In this document: in pieces, positions 46,006 through 59,489 of the stretch
Numbering within the stretch: position 1 is the first letter of the stretch
Layout: each line of letters starts with the position of its first letter
From: Annona cherimola
Taxonomy: Eukaryota > Streptophyta > Magnoliopsida > Magnoliales > Annonaceae
Reading direction: 5' to 3'
Length of the DNA: 64,000 nt
Assembly: GCA_030490835.1 (NCBI GenBank)
Contig: CM059977.1
Coordinates: 17,837,335-17,901,334 of the forward strand
Translations under genes and position numbers: made by a program
The notes under the pieces: model-generated
Databases searched by the model: none
Seen by the model: only the letters and a program-made list of their open reading frames with translations
Told to the model about the DNA's origin: nothing

Positions 46006-47068
46006 TGTTTGGATTGTCTGATTACAAAATGTTGACACTGGGCGGAACTTGTCACTTTTAAGAAAACCATAGTCCATCTAGGCACGTCAGAAAATGGTAA
46101 CTTAAGCCTCTCCAAGTAGAATTTATTTCTTAGGTATTATATCCTCTAACAAATAAAAAAGGATAGAGTTTTCTCTGGGCAAAAAGATATTTGGACCCTT
46201 TCCGCAGATTATGAAGCAACCATCCACACGAGTAAAAGATGAGAATCAAATGCGCACATAGTAACCAAAGCTAGATAAAGTTACTTGCCTCATTTACCTA
46301 TCTCCTGGGTTATTATTCATCCCTTACTTGGTCACAAGGGCGTGGTTCCCAAAAAAAAAAAAAACTAATCTTGATTACAGCATACTACTTAAGAGATGAA
46401 AATTTTATTCGTAAGCCCAGCATTTCCAAAACTTCACAACCCAGTGCGCCCTCAAGTATTTACTACTTCGCACAAAGTAAGCCCTGACGCGGACAATCTT
46501 GTGTGGTATGCCACCAAACCAGATTATACACGACTAGTCAAATATCATGCCAAGATTGAAACCACAACTAGATTCTATAGGATGCCAATCGCAAATTCAA
46601 GCGTCGTGCCTTGGATAGATCAAAATCCTGAAGTTGGGCCCCACCTATACTCAAGAAACTATCAGCTAAAAATAGATTTTAGACGCTATGCAAAAGGTAA
46701 TGAATAACAAGAGAATTCTCCTACTGATTCAGCGTGAGGCAAAAGGTAACCCAAAAGGCTGAACCTGGTGCCGATGGATCAGATGCTAACCACGGCAGTT
46801 ATTTCATCAAGTGTAATAGACATGCAACTGTCAATGTTATAAAAACCGAACCGCACAAAAATTGCACTCGTGTATTAGCAATTTGCATATAAGATGGATA
46901 TATATGTGTTAGGAATGATTAATGTTTACATAAGGATGCTACCCAATTACCCTTTATTTTTTAATTTTAAATTTTTTTTTTTTAATTTAAACTGTTTATC
47001 ATGCTTATCCACATACATTTCTTGATGATTAAAAAACTACTTATATTGCAACTTTTTTATATCTTATG

Positions 47069-47320
47069 AGTGTGTTTATTTAGCTATAAAATTTTCAACA
47101 TAAAACCTTTTTCTCTTTTATAATTATTTTACTTTTTAATCATTTGATCGCATTTTTCTATAAACCTACCCTACTTGTCAATTATTTCTTCACAAATTTT
47201 CATATAACTACTTTATTTTTCAATCATTATCCATATCATATTCCATCATTTTCTTTCATTTTAAAAAAAATTACACAAAAAACTTTTTCTTCTTAATTCC
47301 TATTACTTTTTAGACATACC
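47069..47320. mobile_element. MITE family A, diverged copy
   Basis: It begins GTGTGTTTA and ends near AGACATACC, with CAATTATTTCTTCACAAATTT and ATAACTACTTTATTTTTCAATCA inside, in the reverse orientation to the copy at 58546. Confidence 0.5.
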
Positions 47321-47654
47321 TTATATTTATAATATAAAATTTACAGGAGTTATATATTCACTCTTAAAAGATATTACCTTCTACATAATACAAGTTTTCA
47401 ATAAAAATTAGGGCAAATCCTACATATATTTATGAATTTTATTTTTAATTTTACTTATACTCACGAATTTTAAGTGGAATTTGAAGTAAAATACATGAGT
47501 ATGTGTGGAATTTTTGAAACAATACAGATATATGTGGAATTTACCCTACAATTTATATTTAATATCACGATAAAATAAGACGTTTTAAATAAACTTCTAT
47601 ACTTACAAAAGTTTCCAAACATTCCTTCATATATTAGATTAATAAGATAAAGTA

Positions 47655-47985
47655 CGTGTTTGACAAGTGATAAACTTTTGAATAAAAAAATTTTAAGATA
47701 CGTTCGTTTTACACAAAAACTTCTCAACTGAAACCTTTTCAATTTAAAACTTTTTATTTTTTATAATTATTTTATTTTTAATCATTTTTCATATTTTCCT
47801 GTAAAGCTATCATACGTTTTAATCATTTTCACATAACTATTCATGTAATCAACCTATTCGTGTTAACTTTATTTACTTTACTTCTCATTATTATCATATT
47901 ATATTACATTATTTTCTCTTAATTTAAAAAATTTTACATAAAAAAATTTTCATCCAAAAGTTTTATTATTTCTTAAACACAACTT
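47655..47985. mobile_element. MITE family A, diverged or nested copy
   Basis: CGTGTTTGACAAG at the left and TTCTTAAACACAAC at the right. Inside, TTTAATCATTTTCACATAACT and CAACCTATTCGTGTTAAC match family A. Another partial copy in the opposite orientation follows at about 48000-48200. Confidence 0.45.
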
Positions 47986-48624
47986 TAGTATAAAAAATTT
48001 TGAAATAGAAGAAAATAATATAATATGTTGAGGTAATAGTGAAAAGCAAAGAAAATAAGTTAAAATAAATATGTTAGTTATATAAATAGTTATATAAAAA
48101 ATACTTAAAAAGTAGAGTAATGGTATAGAAAGATGTAATAAAATAATTAAAAGATATGATAATTATAGAAAATAAAAAGTTTTAAATTGATTTTTTACGT
48201 AAATAAAACACATTAAAGTATCAAAAATTTTATCAAAAAATAATAAAATAATTGAAAGCGAAGATTAAACCTGTGTAATAGCTCGGCTGCTGGAGCGGGA
48301 TATGAGTGTTATGGTAACAAACACTGTCTATCGGTCCGAAAGAATCAGATGATGCCTGCTTATCAATCTTGTCAACCTGCAGAACTAACTGCGCCCCGTC
48401 TACAGTTCATGCAAGTCATGTGGGTAGTGGGGCCCACCCGAGCGGAGCAAAAGGTTAGACATTAGACATGTCAGCTTACAGCGACGGGCCTAGGAAGAGT
48501 GGGGCCCACCTTACCAGCGACTAGGATGGAATGACGAGACAAATCAGTCAGCTCGGCTTGCAGGTCCTAACAAAACACCCATGGCCGGCAGCTCGTGAAA
48601 AGTTCGCCTGGGCTGGGGCTTACA

Positions 48625-48632
48625 TATATAAA
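48625..48632 (+). promoter_or_regulatory. TATA box of the ATL gene
   Basis: TATATAAA in a GC-rich context, 283 bases upstream of the ATG at 48915. The leader between contains a short upstream ATG frame starting at 48673 that could dampen translation. Confidence 0.55.
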
Positions 48633-48914
48633 CCTTCGCGGCAAGCGGATCGTGGTCGCTTTTAGCTATCGGATGAGGAGCACTGGAGCCGGTAGGAAGT
48701 TCCGCCGGGAAGATGACGAGAGATCGCCCATCAAAGCCGTTAAAAATAGCTCTTCCCCTCTCGCAGGTACACAGAATCGAAGTCAGTAACATAGCTTTGT
48801 CCTTTGCTCTTTGTTTTTACCCCTGGAGCTGAATTCTCCCAATAAATCCGGCCTCACTTCTCTGAAAAAAAAAAAAACAAAAATTCCAGAGAAAGAGCAA
48901 AATAGCCCGTAGAA

Positions 48915-50189
48915 ATGGGTGTTCTATTACCACTTCTCTGGGCTCTGTTTTCGTTCACTCCTACGCAAGTAATGGCGGATGATTTGGCGAATAAACTATC
49001 GAGCGACTCGGAGGGCTTCGTCTCTCCATACCCATCTCCCTCCACATCCAATCTTGTGCCTTTTCGACCGAGTATTGCAGTAATCGTAGGAGTGCTCACC
49101 ACCATGTTCTCCATTACCTTTCTTCTCCTCCTCTACGCCAAGCATTGCAAGCGGTCATCGGTCGGAGCAACCGGCTACGGGCTCGGCACCAGCTCAGGCT
49201 TCCAGCCCAACGCAGCCCGGCGCAACTCCGGCATCGACCGTGTCGTCATCGACTCGCTGCCAGTCTTCCGGTTCGCCTCGCTGCGCGGGCAGAAGGAGGG
49301 ACTGGAATGCGCGGTGTGCCTCTGCCGTTTCGAACCTTCGGAGGTACTCAGGCTTCTTCCCAAGTGCAAGCACGCCTTCCACGTCGAATGCGTCGACACT
49401 TGGCTTGACGCCCATTCCACATGTCCGCTCTGCCGCTATCGGGTCGACCCGGAAGACATTCTCCTGGTTGCAGAACCAGAACCGGCCTTAAAACGAGAGG
49501 GAGAACCGGAAGAGATGAAATTGGGGAAGAAGCCGCCACGAACAGGGGTGCCTCCTCTGCAGACTGGATTCATCGGGTTCTCTGCCCGCCACTCGTCCGC
49601 TGGGGAGAAATCTAGCGGATCTCGACCGTTCGATCCGGAGACGCGTGAAGCATCTTTCAGGAGGTCTGTCGATAACGGGAGTCTGAGGCGAGGAGCGGCA
49701 GAAGCTGTCCGCATCGGATGTCTGGACCGCGGCGGGCAGAAGGACGGTCCGCTGCTAACATGCGCTGCGGGAGCGGCCGACAGGAAGCGTTTCGAGCACC
49801 GTATCATTGTCTCGGACGAAGCCGACCCGCTGCACCAGCAGCAGCAGCGGCGATGGAGTGATTTGAAGCCGTCGGATCTTCTGTTCCTGCGGTCAGAGAT
49901 GCTGCTGACTGAGAGCGGGCGTCACTCGCTATCGTGCGCCAGGGCGTCGTGTTCTTCGGCCACGCAGCAGTGGCGGGAGAGGCGGGAAGACGTGCGTCTG
50001 CAAGTGGCAGACGACGACACGGATGGGATGGATGGCAGAAGCGTAATAAACACGCGATGTTTGTCGGAAATCACTGGCTTAAGCAGGTTAAGGCGCGAAG
50101 AGGAGGAGAAGACCGTGAAGCGATGGTTGGCATTCGAGCCGCGGCGTATGGCGGATACGTTGAGCGGACCAGAGAAACGGACGGTCTGA
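48915..50189 (+). CDS. ATL-type RING-H2 E3 ubiquitin ligase, intronless, 424 aa
   Basis: This is a single exon from ATG 48915 to the stop at 50187-50189. Residues 1-21 form a signal peptide and 52-76 a transmembrane helix. The GLD-type motif GIDRVVIDSLPVF is at 106-118. The RING-H2 domain has C132, C135, C151, H153, H156, C159, C170 and C173 with canonical spacing, plus the conserved Trp163 three residues after the C159-V-D step. The C-terminal 240 residues are hydrophilic and low in known motifs. ATL proteins are membrane-anchored E3 ligases that bring an E2 to targets at the plasma membrane or endomembranes, often in defence or nutrient responses. Length and long tail resemble the ATL42/ATL12 group, but the subgroup is not certain. 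The gene is much more GC-rich than its surroundings, as is common for intronless ATLs. Confidence 0.95.
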   Translation: MGVLLPLLWALFSFTPTQVMADDLANKLSSDSEGFVSPYPSPSTSNLVPFRPSIAVIVGVLTTMFSITFLLLLYAKHCKRSSVGATGYGLGTSSGFQPNAARRNSGIDRVVIDSLPVFRFASLRGQKEGLECAVCLCRFEPSEVLRLLPKCKHAFHVECVDTWLDAHSTCPLCRYRVDPEDILLVAEPEPALKREGEPEEMKLGKKPPRTGVPPLQTGFIGFSARHSSAGEKSSGSRPFDPETREASFRRSVDNGSLRRGAAEAVRIGCLDRGGQKDGPLLTCAAGAADRKRFEHRIIVSDEADPLHQQQQRRWSDLKPSDLLFLRSEMLLTESGRHSLSCARASCSSATQQWRERREDVRLQVADDDTDGMDGRSVINTRCLSEITGLSRLRREEEEKTVKRWLAFEPRRMADTLSGPEKRTV

Positions 50190-50310
50190 TTCTTCGCATG
50201 GAATTGTCTGATTTTTCGCAGAAATAGATCGTGGCATTTCGAAAAAGGACCCCGGACATTCTCGTGTGGCGGAGAGCGAGGGAAGCTTCAATTCATCGCG
50301 AACGGCTCTG

Positions 50311-50322
50311 AGTCACGTGACT
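50311..50322. promoter_or_regulatory. palindromic G-box
   Basis: AGTCACGTGACT is a perfect 12-base palindrome with a CACGTG core, 120 bases after the ATL stop. Known G-boxes bind bZIP and bHLH factors; no gene obviously starts next to it. Confidence 0.35.
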
Positions 50323-50359
50323 GGCCGGCACGAGCATCTCGGAAATCGCGGCTCAGCAC

Positions 50360-50381
50360 TTTTTTTTTTTTTTTTTTTTTT
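50360..50381. repeat. poly(T) tract
   Basis: A run of about 22 T between CAGCAC and GGCTGCGG. No matching target duplication is seen. Confidence 0.8.
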
Positions 50382-51043
50382 GGCTGCGGGCAAAACGCGA
50401 TGCGTACTCGCGAACAGTACGTACTTTCTTCCACAGGCGTCGCGTGGATCCTGGCCGTTCTGGAAATTGCTAGTCTGGATTCGGTGGGGACTCTGGCTAG
50501 ATATTACGCACGGGCTTCTCATGAAGCAGAGTCTCCGTACGGCGGATCGGATCGGCATTGGCGGTAAAAAAATGGGAAGCATGAGTTTAATTAAACGTTT
50601 CATTTGATTTTGTAATGCGACGCATGGGTGTATGTAAATTCCATGGCGCTCTATGGAATATATTTTTTCATTATTAGTAAATTTTAAAATAGGGGGCATG
50701 GTTCTTCAAAAATAAATAAATAAATATGGGGCATGGAAGAGACGTAACGTGTCGGTTGGGAGCGTGTCGGCTTTTTTAGCGGAACTATTTTTGTCTGGGT
50801 GTGGGAGGGGATCTTTTTGGAGGAAGGTGAGGGACCGAGGGTTGCGGTTTGGACTTTGGAGGCGTCGTTTTTGGGCTTTGTATTTCTGTGGAGGGATGCG
50901 AGGATGGTTGCGATTGTCGAGCTATGGGCTTTTCATGTCTACGGCTACATGACATTACTCGAGCAGCAAATGTACGGCTTTAAGAGACGTCGTCTTCATG
51001 CCCAATCATGTATTTTTTTTACTGTAAAAAGTGTTTTATTGTG

Positions 51044-51325
51044 AGGGTTTTTGGCAATGACAAAAACTTCTCACCTAAAACTTTTCAATCTAAAATTTTT
51101 CATTCTCTACAACTCTTCTATTTTTTAATTACTTTATTTACATCTTTCAACACAAATCATCCTACTTTTCAATCATTTCTACACAATTACCTATACAACT
51201 AATCTATCTATTTTAATTTTATCCTCTTTACTCCTCATCATTACCCCTATCATATCACATCATTTGACAACTTTTATTCTTCAAAACTTTTCACCAAAAA
51301 TTTTATTCATTCCCAAACACATCCT
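51044..51325. mobile_element. MITE family A, copy in reverse orientation
   Basis: It starts AGGGTTTTTGGCAATGAC and ends CCCAAACACATCCT. Internal blocks TACTTTTCAATCATTTCTAC, CTAATCTATCTATTTTAATTTTA and CATATCACATCATTTGACAAC are the reverse complement of the copy at 58546. A partial second copy follows at about 51400-51540. Confidence 0.65.
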
Positions 51326-53770
51326 GTATTTATGAAAAGTTAATACCAAATTAAATTATTGCAATGTCTTTCCATTTAATGATGCTTCTTTAGTCATATA
51401 ATTATTCATATATAATAATCTATTTATTTTAATTTTATCCTCTTAACTTCTCATCATTATTCACTTATTATATCATGTCACTTCACAACTTTTACTTTAA
51501 TAAAAAATTTTATCAAAAATTCATTTTCAAACACACCTTGAGTAATAAATTTTTAAAATAATGTTAAATAAATCATCCTTCATAAAAAAATTTAAATCAA
51601 CATGAAAATAAGTAAACTAAATTTAAATAAATAAATGATTGAAAGTATGTAAATAAATGATTGATAATATATATATTTATTTATTTAAATTCATTTTACT
51701 TATTGTTTTTAAATAAAAATTTAATGACTTAATTTGTAAAGAGGTATCATCTACCGACAGCACTGCCGTGTAATTTTTTGATTGAATAATTTGCATGGGT
51801 ATTAACTTCTCGTAAAAGTAAGAAAATTTGCAATGGAAAAGGTAAATGAGGATTGAGAAGCTATACGCTCTTTGCATCAAAAAAGGAAAAAGAAGCAGCA
51901 GCAGCTACACGCTCTGGCATAAACCGCGTGAGCTTGCGGTTGCGTTGCCGGCTCAGTTACTGCGAGTTTATTTTCGGATGATGGATGGCTTGGCAGTGGC
52001 AGACGCCGATGCTTCCAGCAGATGTAAGCGGCTACATAAATTTTGCACGTGACGTGGGGGCACCGTCGCTGTGGCTAGAAACGCCAACAGATCGGATCCA
52101 TATTCTAACCGTGCATTTGGGATGCCTGTGGTGGGATACTCGTACAACTTGGGGCATTTTGGTGATCTGGTTTCGTGATGCCAAGCACGCACGAAAACAT
52201 TAATTAAAAATAAAATAATTTCCATTTGTGGGCTTCTATCTTGATCGCTGATAGCCAATTTACTTTGATGGTGCATGAGAAATTCTACGTAACATTTCAA
52301 TCAGTGGTTCAGGTAAGCATGTATAAAATGGGCTTGTCTGTTACAGAGAGTTGTCTCATGATTAATTAATGCCTGATACATGCATTTGTAAAATAGTGAT
52401 TTTGCTATTGTAAAGAAAAATACGGTGTTTTGAATTTTTATAATGTTCGTTATTTATCTCATTGTCTGTTTGAGAACATGTGAAGTTCAATTTCAAACTT
52501 AAGCCAAATTTCCTATTTATATTTGATATTTTAAATAATATTTCTTCATATTCTTGTATTTGATATGATTTACATTTATAGTTGTATAGATATTTTTCCT
52601 GTTTAAATTATGTTATTTTTATTTATATTACGTACTTTTAAATGTGTTGGTTTTCTTTATCTTTTTGGAATAGACAAATTTTCTTTTAAAAATATAATAT
52701 ATTGCTATATTTTTCTTAAATTTAATTAGGTTTTATGTACTATTATTTTTTCTTAGATGACTTATTAATTTATATTCGCATGAAAATTTAATTTTATTAC
52801 TCTTAACTAAAATGAAATTTGTCAACTCGAATGCCAACTCAATCATCCAAAACTGGATTTGCATAAATAGAAATAAAGCTTGAGTTTAAATTCTATACAT
52901 AGGACTAAAGCTTAAATTTTACAAGTAAAATTAAGATTAAAGTTAAAGTAACCACAATTATATGAAGTATGAACTTGAATTACATCCTAATTTGAGCTAG
53001 GCCTAAGGCCATTTGCATTTGTCACTATTTAAAGTATGCATATGGTACAAGATGTGCGGTGAAGCATTCTTATAAGTATAAGAATTATGGTATTATATAA
53101 GTAACAATCTCATGTATTTTTTATATTTTTTTTCTTCACTTTTATGTTGGCTCAAGTTTGTTTAAGATCATATCCCAAATTTTATTATTTTTGAACTTTT
53201 CTATATATGTTTTATAAAATTTTAAAAATAAAATATTTCATATTTTCCATGTGTGGGGTAGTGTTAGCTAAGTGAAATTGTTTTTATTTTTTTGTAAAAA
53301 AAAATATATAGAAGAATCCAATGATAATAAAATTTGGTATTTGTTGTATAAACACATTTTGGCCCACATAAAAGCGAAAAGATATATAATGTATAAGATT
53401 GTTATTTAACTAATTAACAATCCATTTTATAGTATCATAACTCTATAAAAATCTGGAATTGTTAAGTAACTTCTAGACTTCAGCATGAAAATAGACTTCA
53501 TCACTTCGACTAATCATTTGTTAGAAAACCGTTTCATTTCCACAAGTCGAATTTCTATTTCATAATCAAAGCGAGATCTAAATGAACAGATTCCATGAGA
53601 TTTGCATAGGATTGGCACCATACTTATTTTGAAGCATATTTACGGAGGTGTTTACTTTTTGACGCACAAGTGTGCACATTTTAAAGCATACGCATGATAT
53701 GTACCGGTGTACGTTTGGCAGGCTGAGATGCAGCTTTATAATTATCATATGCCCGTAATAGAAAATTTTC

Positions 53771-54048
53771 GTGTTTAGTAATAAATAAAAGTTGTCAAGT
53801 TAAAAATTTTCGATATGAAACTTTTCACTCTCAGTAACTATCATATTTTTTAATCATTTTTTTATATTTTTCTATACAACTATCCTACTTTTCAATCATT
53901 TCTACACAACTACTAACACAACTAACCTATCTATTTCAACTTTATCCTATTTATTCCTCATCATTATTCCTATCATATCACATCATTTGACAACTTCTAC
54001 TCTCTACAATTTTTCATCAAAAGTTTTATCCATTCCCAAACACACTCT
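53771..54048. mobile_element. MITE family A, copy in reverse orientation
   Basis: It runs from GTGTTTAGTAATAAAT to CCCAAACACACTC, with TATCCTACTTTTCAATCATT, AACTAACCTATCTATTTCAAC and ATATCACATCATTTGACAAC inside. It is very close to the copies at 51044 and 58546. Confidence 0.7.
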
Positions 54049-54717
54049 AAATAAATTTGTATATTAAAATGATTGTTTTTGGCTATCTTATGTCCTGTGC
54101 ACACCTTTATCACGGCAAAACATTGGAAGGTTGCCTACAAATTCGACGATAATGGAAAAGTTAGCAAGCTGGCAGGTCCATGTCTAGTCCCTAATCATTG
54201 TATCCAGACGAAGCAAAAAGCTACATTATTGTAATGTACGGCTATCTCATACATCACATTCTCCCATGGCCATTCTGTTGGCAGTTTATTAACCATCACA
54301 ACAGGCCGGAGCAGAAATTGCTCTGATCCCTTTGTAAAATGGGTGACGAACCTGGTTGACTTTATTATAAGTGTTCCATTATATATTCTTCAATGTCGGA
54401 ATTAATATGGAATGTTGTTCTTGTATGTATGCTTAAGAGAACCAAGGCGATAAACAGCCCACGTGAAATGTCATGAATGCACATGATTGTTTCTCACGTC
54501 TACAACCGGACACGTACAAGACAACCTTGTGATGCGTTCGGCATTTTTCCTATAAGCGGCGTGGGGCTAGCGTTTGATGATTTGTTCCAGACGATTTTTC
54601 CCGCAAGGGTGAGATTGTACTTAAGCCGAACGTGAGGGATGATACGCTCCACTTAGAAATTCTGCTCACCCGCCCAATTTGTGGAGTCGAAGAGATGTGG
54701 AATTCAAATGCGAATTT

Positions 54718-55200
54718 GTGCCCGTTTCCACTTTTGGTATACTTTTTTTTGCTCTACTGTTTCGCATCCAGGAGAAGGGGAAACAAAATCTCCCGCTTTT
54801 TGTACTCATTTCCATGTGATATTTTAATTATTTAACTATTCCATTTTTAAACTATTTTTTTTTATTTTTCTACACAACTTCGCTGTTTGTTTCAACTTTT
54901 TTCTTCCTATATTAAATATTTTATATTAGAGGAACCGATTTAAAAACAAAAGGAGACTAGGCATGCATAAATAAGCCCGTTTCCACTTTGCCTACACCCT
55001 TTTGACTCCACCATCTCAGATGGCCCCCACTTTTTATACTTTTTTATGTGATTTCTTAACTATTCAATTATTCTGCTTTACGATAATATTTTTACATTTT
55101 TCCATTTAATTACTCGACATATTTCAACTTTCTCCCATTTTTCTGTTATGGTTAAATATTTTATGTTACGGTAACCAATTTGGAATGGAATCAACCCAAT
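54718..55200. repeat. imperfect tandem duplication, about 255-base period
   Basis: GCCCGTTTCCACTTT, then CTTTTTRTACT, ATGTGATWTTTTAA, TTTCAACTTT, TTAAATATTTTATRTTA and GGTAACC/GGAACCGATTT occur in the same order in about 54718-54960 and 54975-55200. Confidence 0.6.
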
Positions 55201-58200
55201 CCAGCCTACAGGGTCAATTAGAAATCAAATTTTGGATAAGATAGTATATGATTTTTATAAATAGGTTATTGATGTAATAGAAGGAAAACCGAACCGCAAC
55301 TAACTGAGGATGATCGGATGGAGCCTTAGGCACATTTTGATAAGATAGGTGGCAGGAAGCAAAATTCTCACATCTTTCTGTATATTTTTAAAAAAATAGT
55401 TTGACATCTTAATAACCTAATTATCCTATTTGTTATTTTCACATCTATATTTCAATTATTTTATTAAATAACTATTCTGTTTATTTTTTACTTTACCTAT
55501 ATTATATCACATCAACCTTACATTTTTCAGAAACTCTTTCTCATGATCTCATCTACTCATTGATAACGTTAACAAACGATCCGTTATTCAGCCCATTGCC
55601 CGTCTGAGTAACGATGTCAAAAGCCAAGATCGAAGTTTCAGCCGCATGGATGTGGCTCCATAAAATTCCAAACTGTCTTGGATGTATTCGGACTAAATCA
55701 AGCATTTCCCCTTGGAATAGTAGAACTCAGGTAATGTTCCCGGCTGCAAAGCGCATTGGGTAATTAAATTTACTAGAAAGAGGAGATCGCTTGGGCTATT
55801 TATACATTTGGCCGCTCGTCCAGAAAACCAAGGAGCTTTGGACGAGCCAAAGCAGCATGCAAAGACAAGAATGCCCAGAGAAGCCAATGCAGCAGGTGAA
55901 TGTCTTCAACTTCAACACAGAGAAGCAAATATCACTGTCGTCAGTGGGTTTTGAAATTGCACTATGTATGGGAGGTTGAACCTTGAGCGTTTTCAGTGTT
56001 GAGCCTCTTCTTAGAGCATGTGATGGGCACCGTGACCCCTTGAGATTGAAAAAAGATAATATCCTTAAAAACGGCCCAACAACATAAAAGCCTGCCTACC
56101 GAATAATAATCATTAGCAGCATCAGCAGCAGGAGATTAGATTACTGCCAATGCTAACCTCTACAAGATCGACACTGTTCTTTCTATGACTAACATTAAAC
56201 CCTCCAGTAAACCTTTAGCTTTGGTTGTACTCAATACTTGCTGAGGGTCGCCATTAATACCACTAGGATATCCTTTTAGGCACTGTTTGGTAATAATGAT
56301 GGGCGATAATTATCTTTTTCTTGTACTTTTCAAAAATAATTTGACATTTTAAATATTTCACTATTTTGTTTTTTCTATTTTTATTTCTGAACTCTTATCT
56401 TTTTTTCCTACAACTACCATATTTTTTTCTACTTTACTCCTGTAATATTATCGTTATCACATTTTTAAAAATATTTCCTTCCCTACCTCCTTATTCCCTC
56501 CCTAACTACATTATTAAATGGTGCCTTATACACACACTTCCTAAGAAAGGCGTCATGTGAGCTTGCCAGCTGAAGAACAACGTTTTTCCCCTTGCAAGGC
56601 AGCCATACGAGATTGTCATTTGATTGGTTCATCACCTTGCCATCGTCATATTAACCCACAGCCTCGGGAACTCGAGGCTGCCCTTCCAATTGCATGCTAA
56701 TTTCGCCCGATGGACCATATAAACTATTGTGTCAAAGGCGTACTTTATTATTATCGTATATGACAAGATCACCTAAAAGGGGCCTAGATACATTTTTTAG
56801 ACTCGTCATCAACCATCTTTGTCACATTTGAGATCCAAGCCACTCAAGTGCCAACCCATACACTACGGAAAGGGAGGAACGTACTCGGTAAACGAAATAA
56901 GAAGGAGAAACACTAAGAACTCTTATTAGATCCTCCTCATCTCGATTTATGCTTTTTAACCTCTTTCATTTTACTCAAAAGCTCCAGCCATTTTTCGATA
57001 TTCAAGCAATAACTTGTACTTTGAATATTTGCAAGTAATAAAACCTTTTTTCGTGATTTTAATTCAGATATACCTTGAAACTACTAGGTCTCGTTATTCG
57101 CATAAAATCTTGTCTTTTCCCTAAGCTTCAGTAATTTACCCAGGCCTCAACTCGGGGTCTCCGTCTCGGGTCATTTTTAGCTCCATCAAAAATAATAATA
57201 ATAATATTTTGTAGTCGACGAAAACTAGACACATGAGATTAGAGACTATCCATCTTGACAAAAACCAAATGTGAAACCTCCATTATGAATTTCGTGATTA
57301 TCAAGATGTTGTTGTCTAAGTCTTTAATATTTGAAGTCAGAGAAATTTTACAACTCAAAGATCTTGGTTATTTGAGAATTAGAAAAGGAAGAACAAAAAA
57401 TAAATTTAAAAAAGAAGCAAATTGGTGGAAATAATACGAAAAAGAACCAAAATAAGAAAATTACGATGAAAAAAGATTATTCAAGTAATCAATTGGAGGT
57501 AATGTTGTGGGAAAAATAAAGGAGTTGAAAAGTGGCCAAAGGGAACCTTCTTTTTCCCTTGTATTCGTTAATAAGCAGGGCCACCAAAACTTGCTACAGA
57601 AGGAGTTGAAAAGGGAAAAAAAAAAAAAAATTCATTCCTCAAAGACCTCAGGAGCCACGGCTGATAGATGTGACTATCAGTCAACCTAGGCCCAATGTCG
57701 ACCACCAAAATTGCAAGAGGGAGAAATCATTCTTTTTTTTTTTAATAAGGGGATGGTTTAGCTCATCAACGAATATCAGATTTTCATGTTATTTATGTAT
57801 GCAGCTCACCAGACTTAGTTATCCCATCATAATAACATACAAATTATATAAGGGGTTGCCATATGACTCTAGATATTAATTTTTTCACCGACTTTGGATA
57901 CTAAGGTCATTACTTGTAACATTTATGAGCGTATGATGCAGCAATAGGATGAGCCGTTTTAGGAGGCCCTTGGCCCATGAGTCGATGGCTTAGACTTTAA
58001 ATTAATGGGCTATCCGCCAAAGATAACTTCTAAGGCTACGTCCAGAAATCCAAAGGCTTTGCATGCGCCGCCCTTTAATTTGCATGCACCAGAATACTGA
58101 AAACTCACAAGCTCCGGCAATGTATCTGCATCAAGGGCCTTGTTAAAATCTGCTAAAGCTTATTGGTTAATGGGTGGCGAATGGCGATAAACAACATGAA

Positions 58201-58545
58201 CAGCTTACTGTTAAAATAAGCGGTTAAAGTTTCTTAGATATTAAAGATGTGATGCGACACAAAAAGCGACAACAAAAAAGAGATTAAAAGGTTTTTATGT
58301 AGAAAAGGAGGACTTCGGCGGGTCCAAAACCGTCCTAAAAGATCACAGTGGAAATATCGTTTCACTATAATTTTTCTTTTTTTAAAAAAAAAAAAAAGAG
58401 CACAAATGATGCCCCAAACTGTAACTGGGGAATTGGCCGAAGCCTTACGGGAATAAGGGAGAATGTTTTAGGAAAGAGAATAAGAATGTCATTGGCGCAT
58501 TGAGAAGAGCAAGAGTGGATCCTCTTTCCTCTTTCCAAACATTTA

Positions 58546-58836
58546 GGGTGTGTTTGGTTAGAGGTAAAACTTTTGATGAAAAGTTTTAGAGGTAGAAGTT
58601 GTCAAATTGATAGAAAATTATGTGATATAATAGGGGTAATGATGAGGAGTAAAGAGAATAAAGTTAAAATAGATAGGTTAGTTGTATGGGTAGTTGTGTA
58701 GAAATGATTGAAAAGTAGGGTAGTTTATATAGAAAAATGTGAAAAAATAATTAAAAAATAGAGTAGTTATGAAGAGTGAAAAGTTTTGTTTTGAAAAGTT
58801 TTAATTGACAAGTTTTTGCCCCAAACAAACACACCC
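58546..58836. mobile_element. MITE family A, intact reference copy with TTA target duplication
   Basis: It begins GGGTGTGTTTGG and ends CAAACAAACACACCC, inverted ends of at least 11 bases, flanked by TTA on both sides (58543-58545 and 58837-58839). It is 291 bases, AT-rich and non-coding. The TTA duplication and size place it with Tourist-like MITEs mobilised by PIF/Harbinger transposases. Confidence 0.85.
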
Positions 58837-59489
58837 TTAGTGTTGTTTATATAACTTTTGCCTGGAAAAGTGTGATCTCCTTCACTGTTTAATTCATGGA
58901 GATCTCATCGGGATCAAACATAAGAATGTGCTAGATGGATTTCCCCGTAAACCAAAGGTTTATTGTAGAAATTTGATGACATGGTTCGTCCTCTCCAAGA
59001 AATTGTGTTAAAACGACGATTGAGTTTAGTAATTAGGATAATTTAAGGTAAGCAAGATAGTAGTACGTGACTTGATTAGCAGAGGGAGAGCTGGTCCTCG
59101 TAGTCTTTTCTTTAGATAAGCAAAGGAAAGACACCTGAGCTTGCGTTGGGAGTTGGCAAGCAGAAGTGTAAGTTTTGTCAGGTAAATTTATCCTACTCTC
59201 AAGAACTCCTATTCTTATCTTATTTTAGATTGGATACAACCTACCCTACTTTATTTTTTAAGAACAAGTCCATTCCGGTTTTCAATTTCAAATGGATTCT
59301 TTAAAATACCCTTTATATTATATTTAAAAACTATAATTTTGTTACAAATTTTATTTAAAATTTATAATCCAGATGATAATAATATAATTTTTAAAACATA
59401 TTTATTAAATTTACTAAATAATAGAAAAATAAACTAAGTTTTTATATATTTAAATAACGGTCCCGCTTCTATGAAATCTCTTTTTTCAT

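Larger units (their letters stand above)
44190..48540. other. gene-free region with LINE relic and MITEs
   Basis: It contains an RNase H relic (45600-46005), MITE A copies (47069-47320 and 47655-47985) and further partial A-like sequence to 48200. An open frame at 46396-46707 (103 codons) is not recognised. 44800-45480 is less AT-rich but shows no family match. Confidence 0.5.

Noticed and set aside
46396..46707. 103-codon plus-strand frame with DNLVWYATK, vaguely like the linker before LINE zinc-binding domains
   Set aside because: The match is too short and lacks the following VKSAY-type and cysteine motifs.
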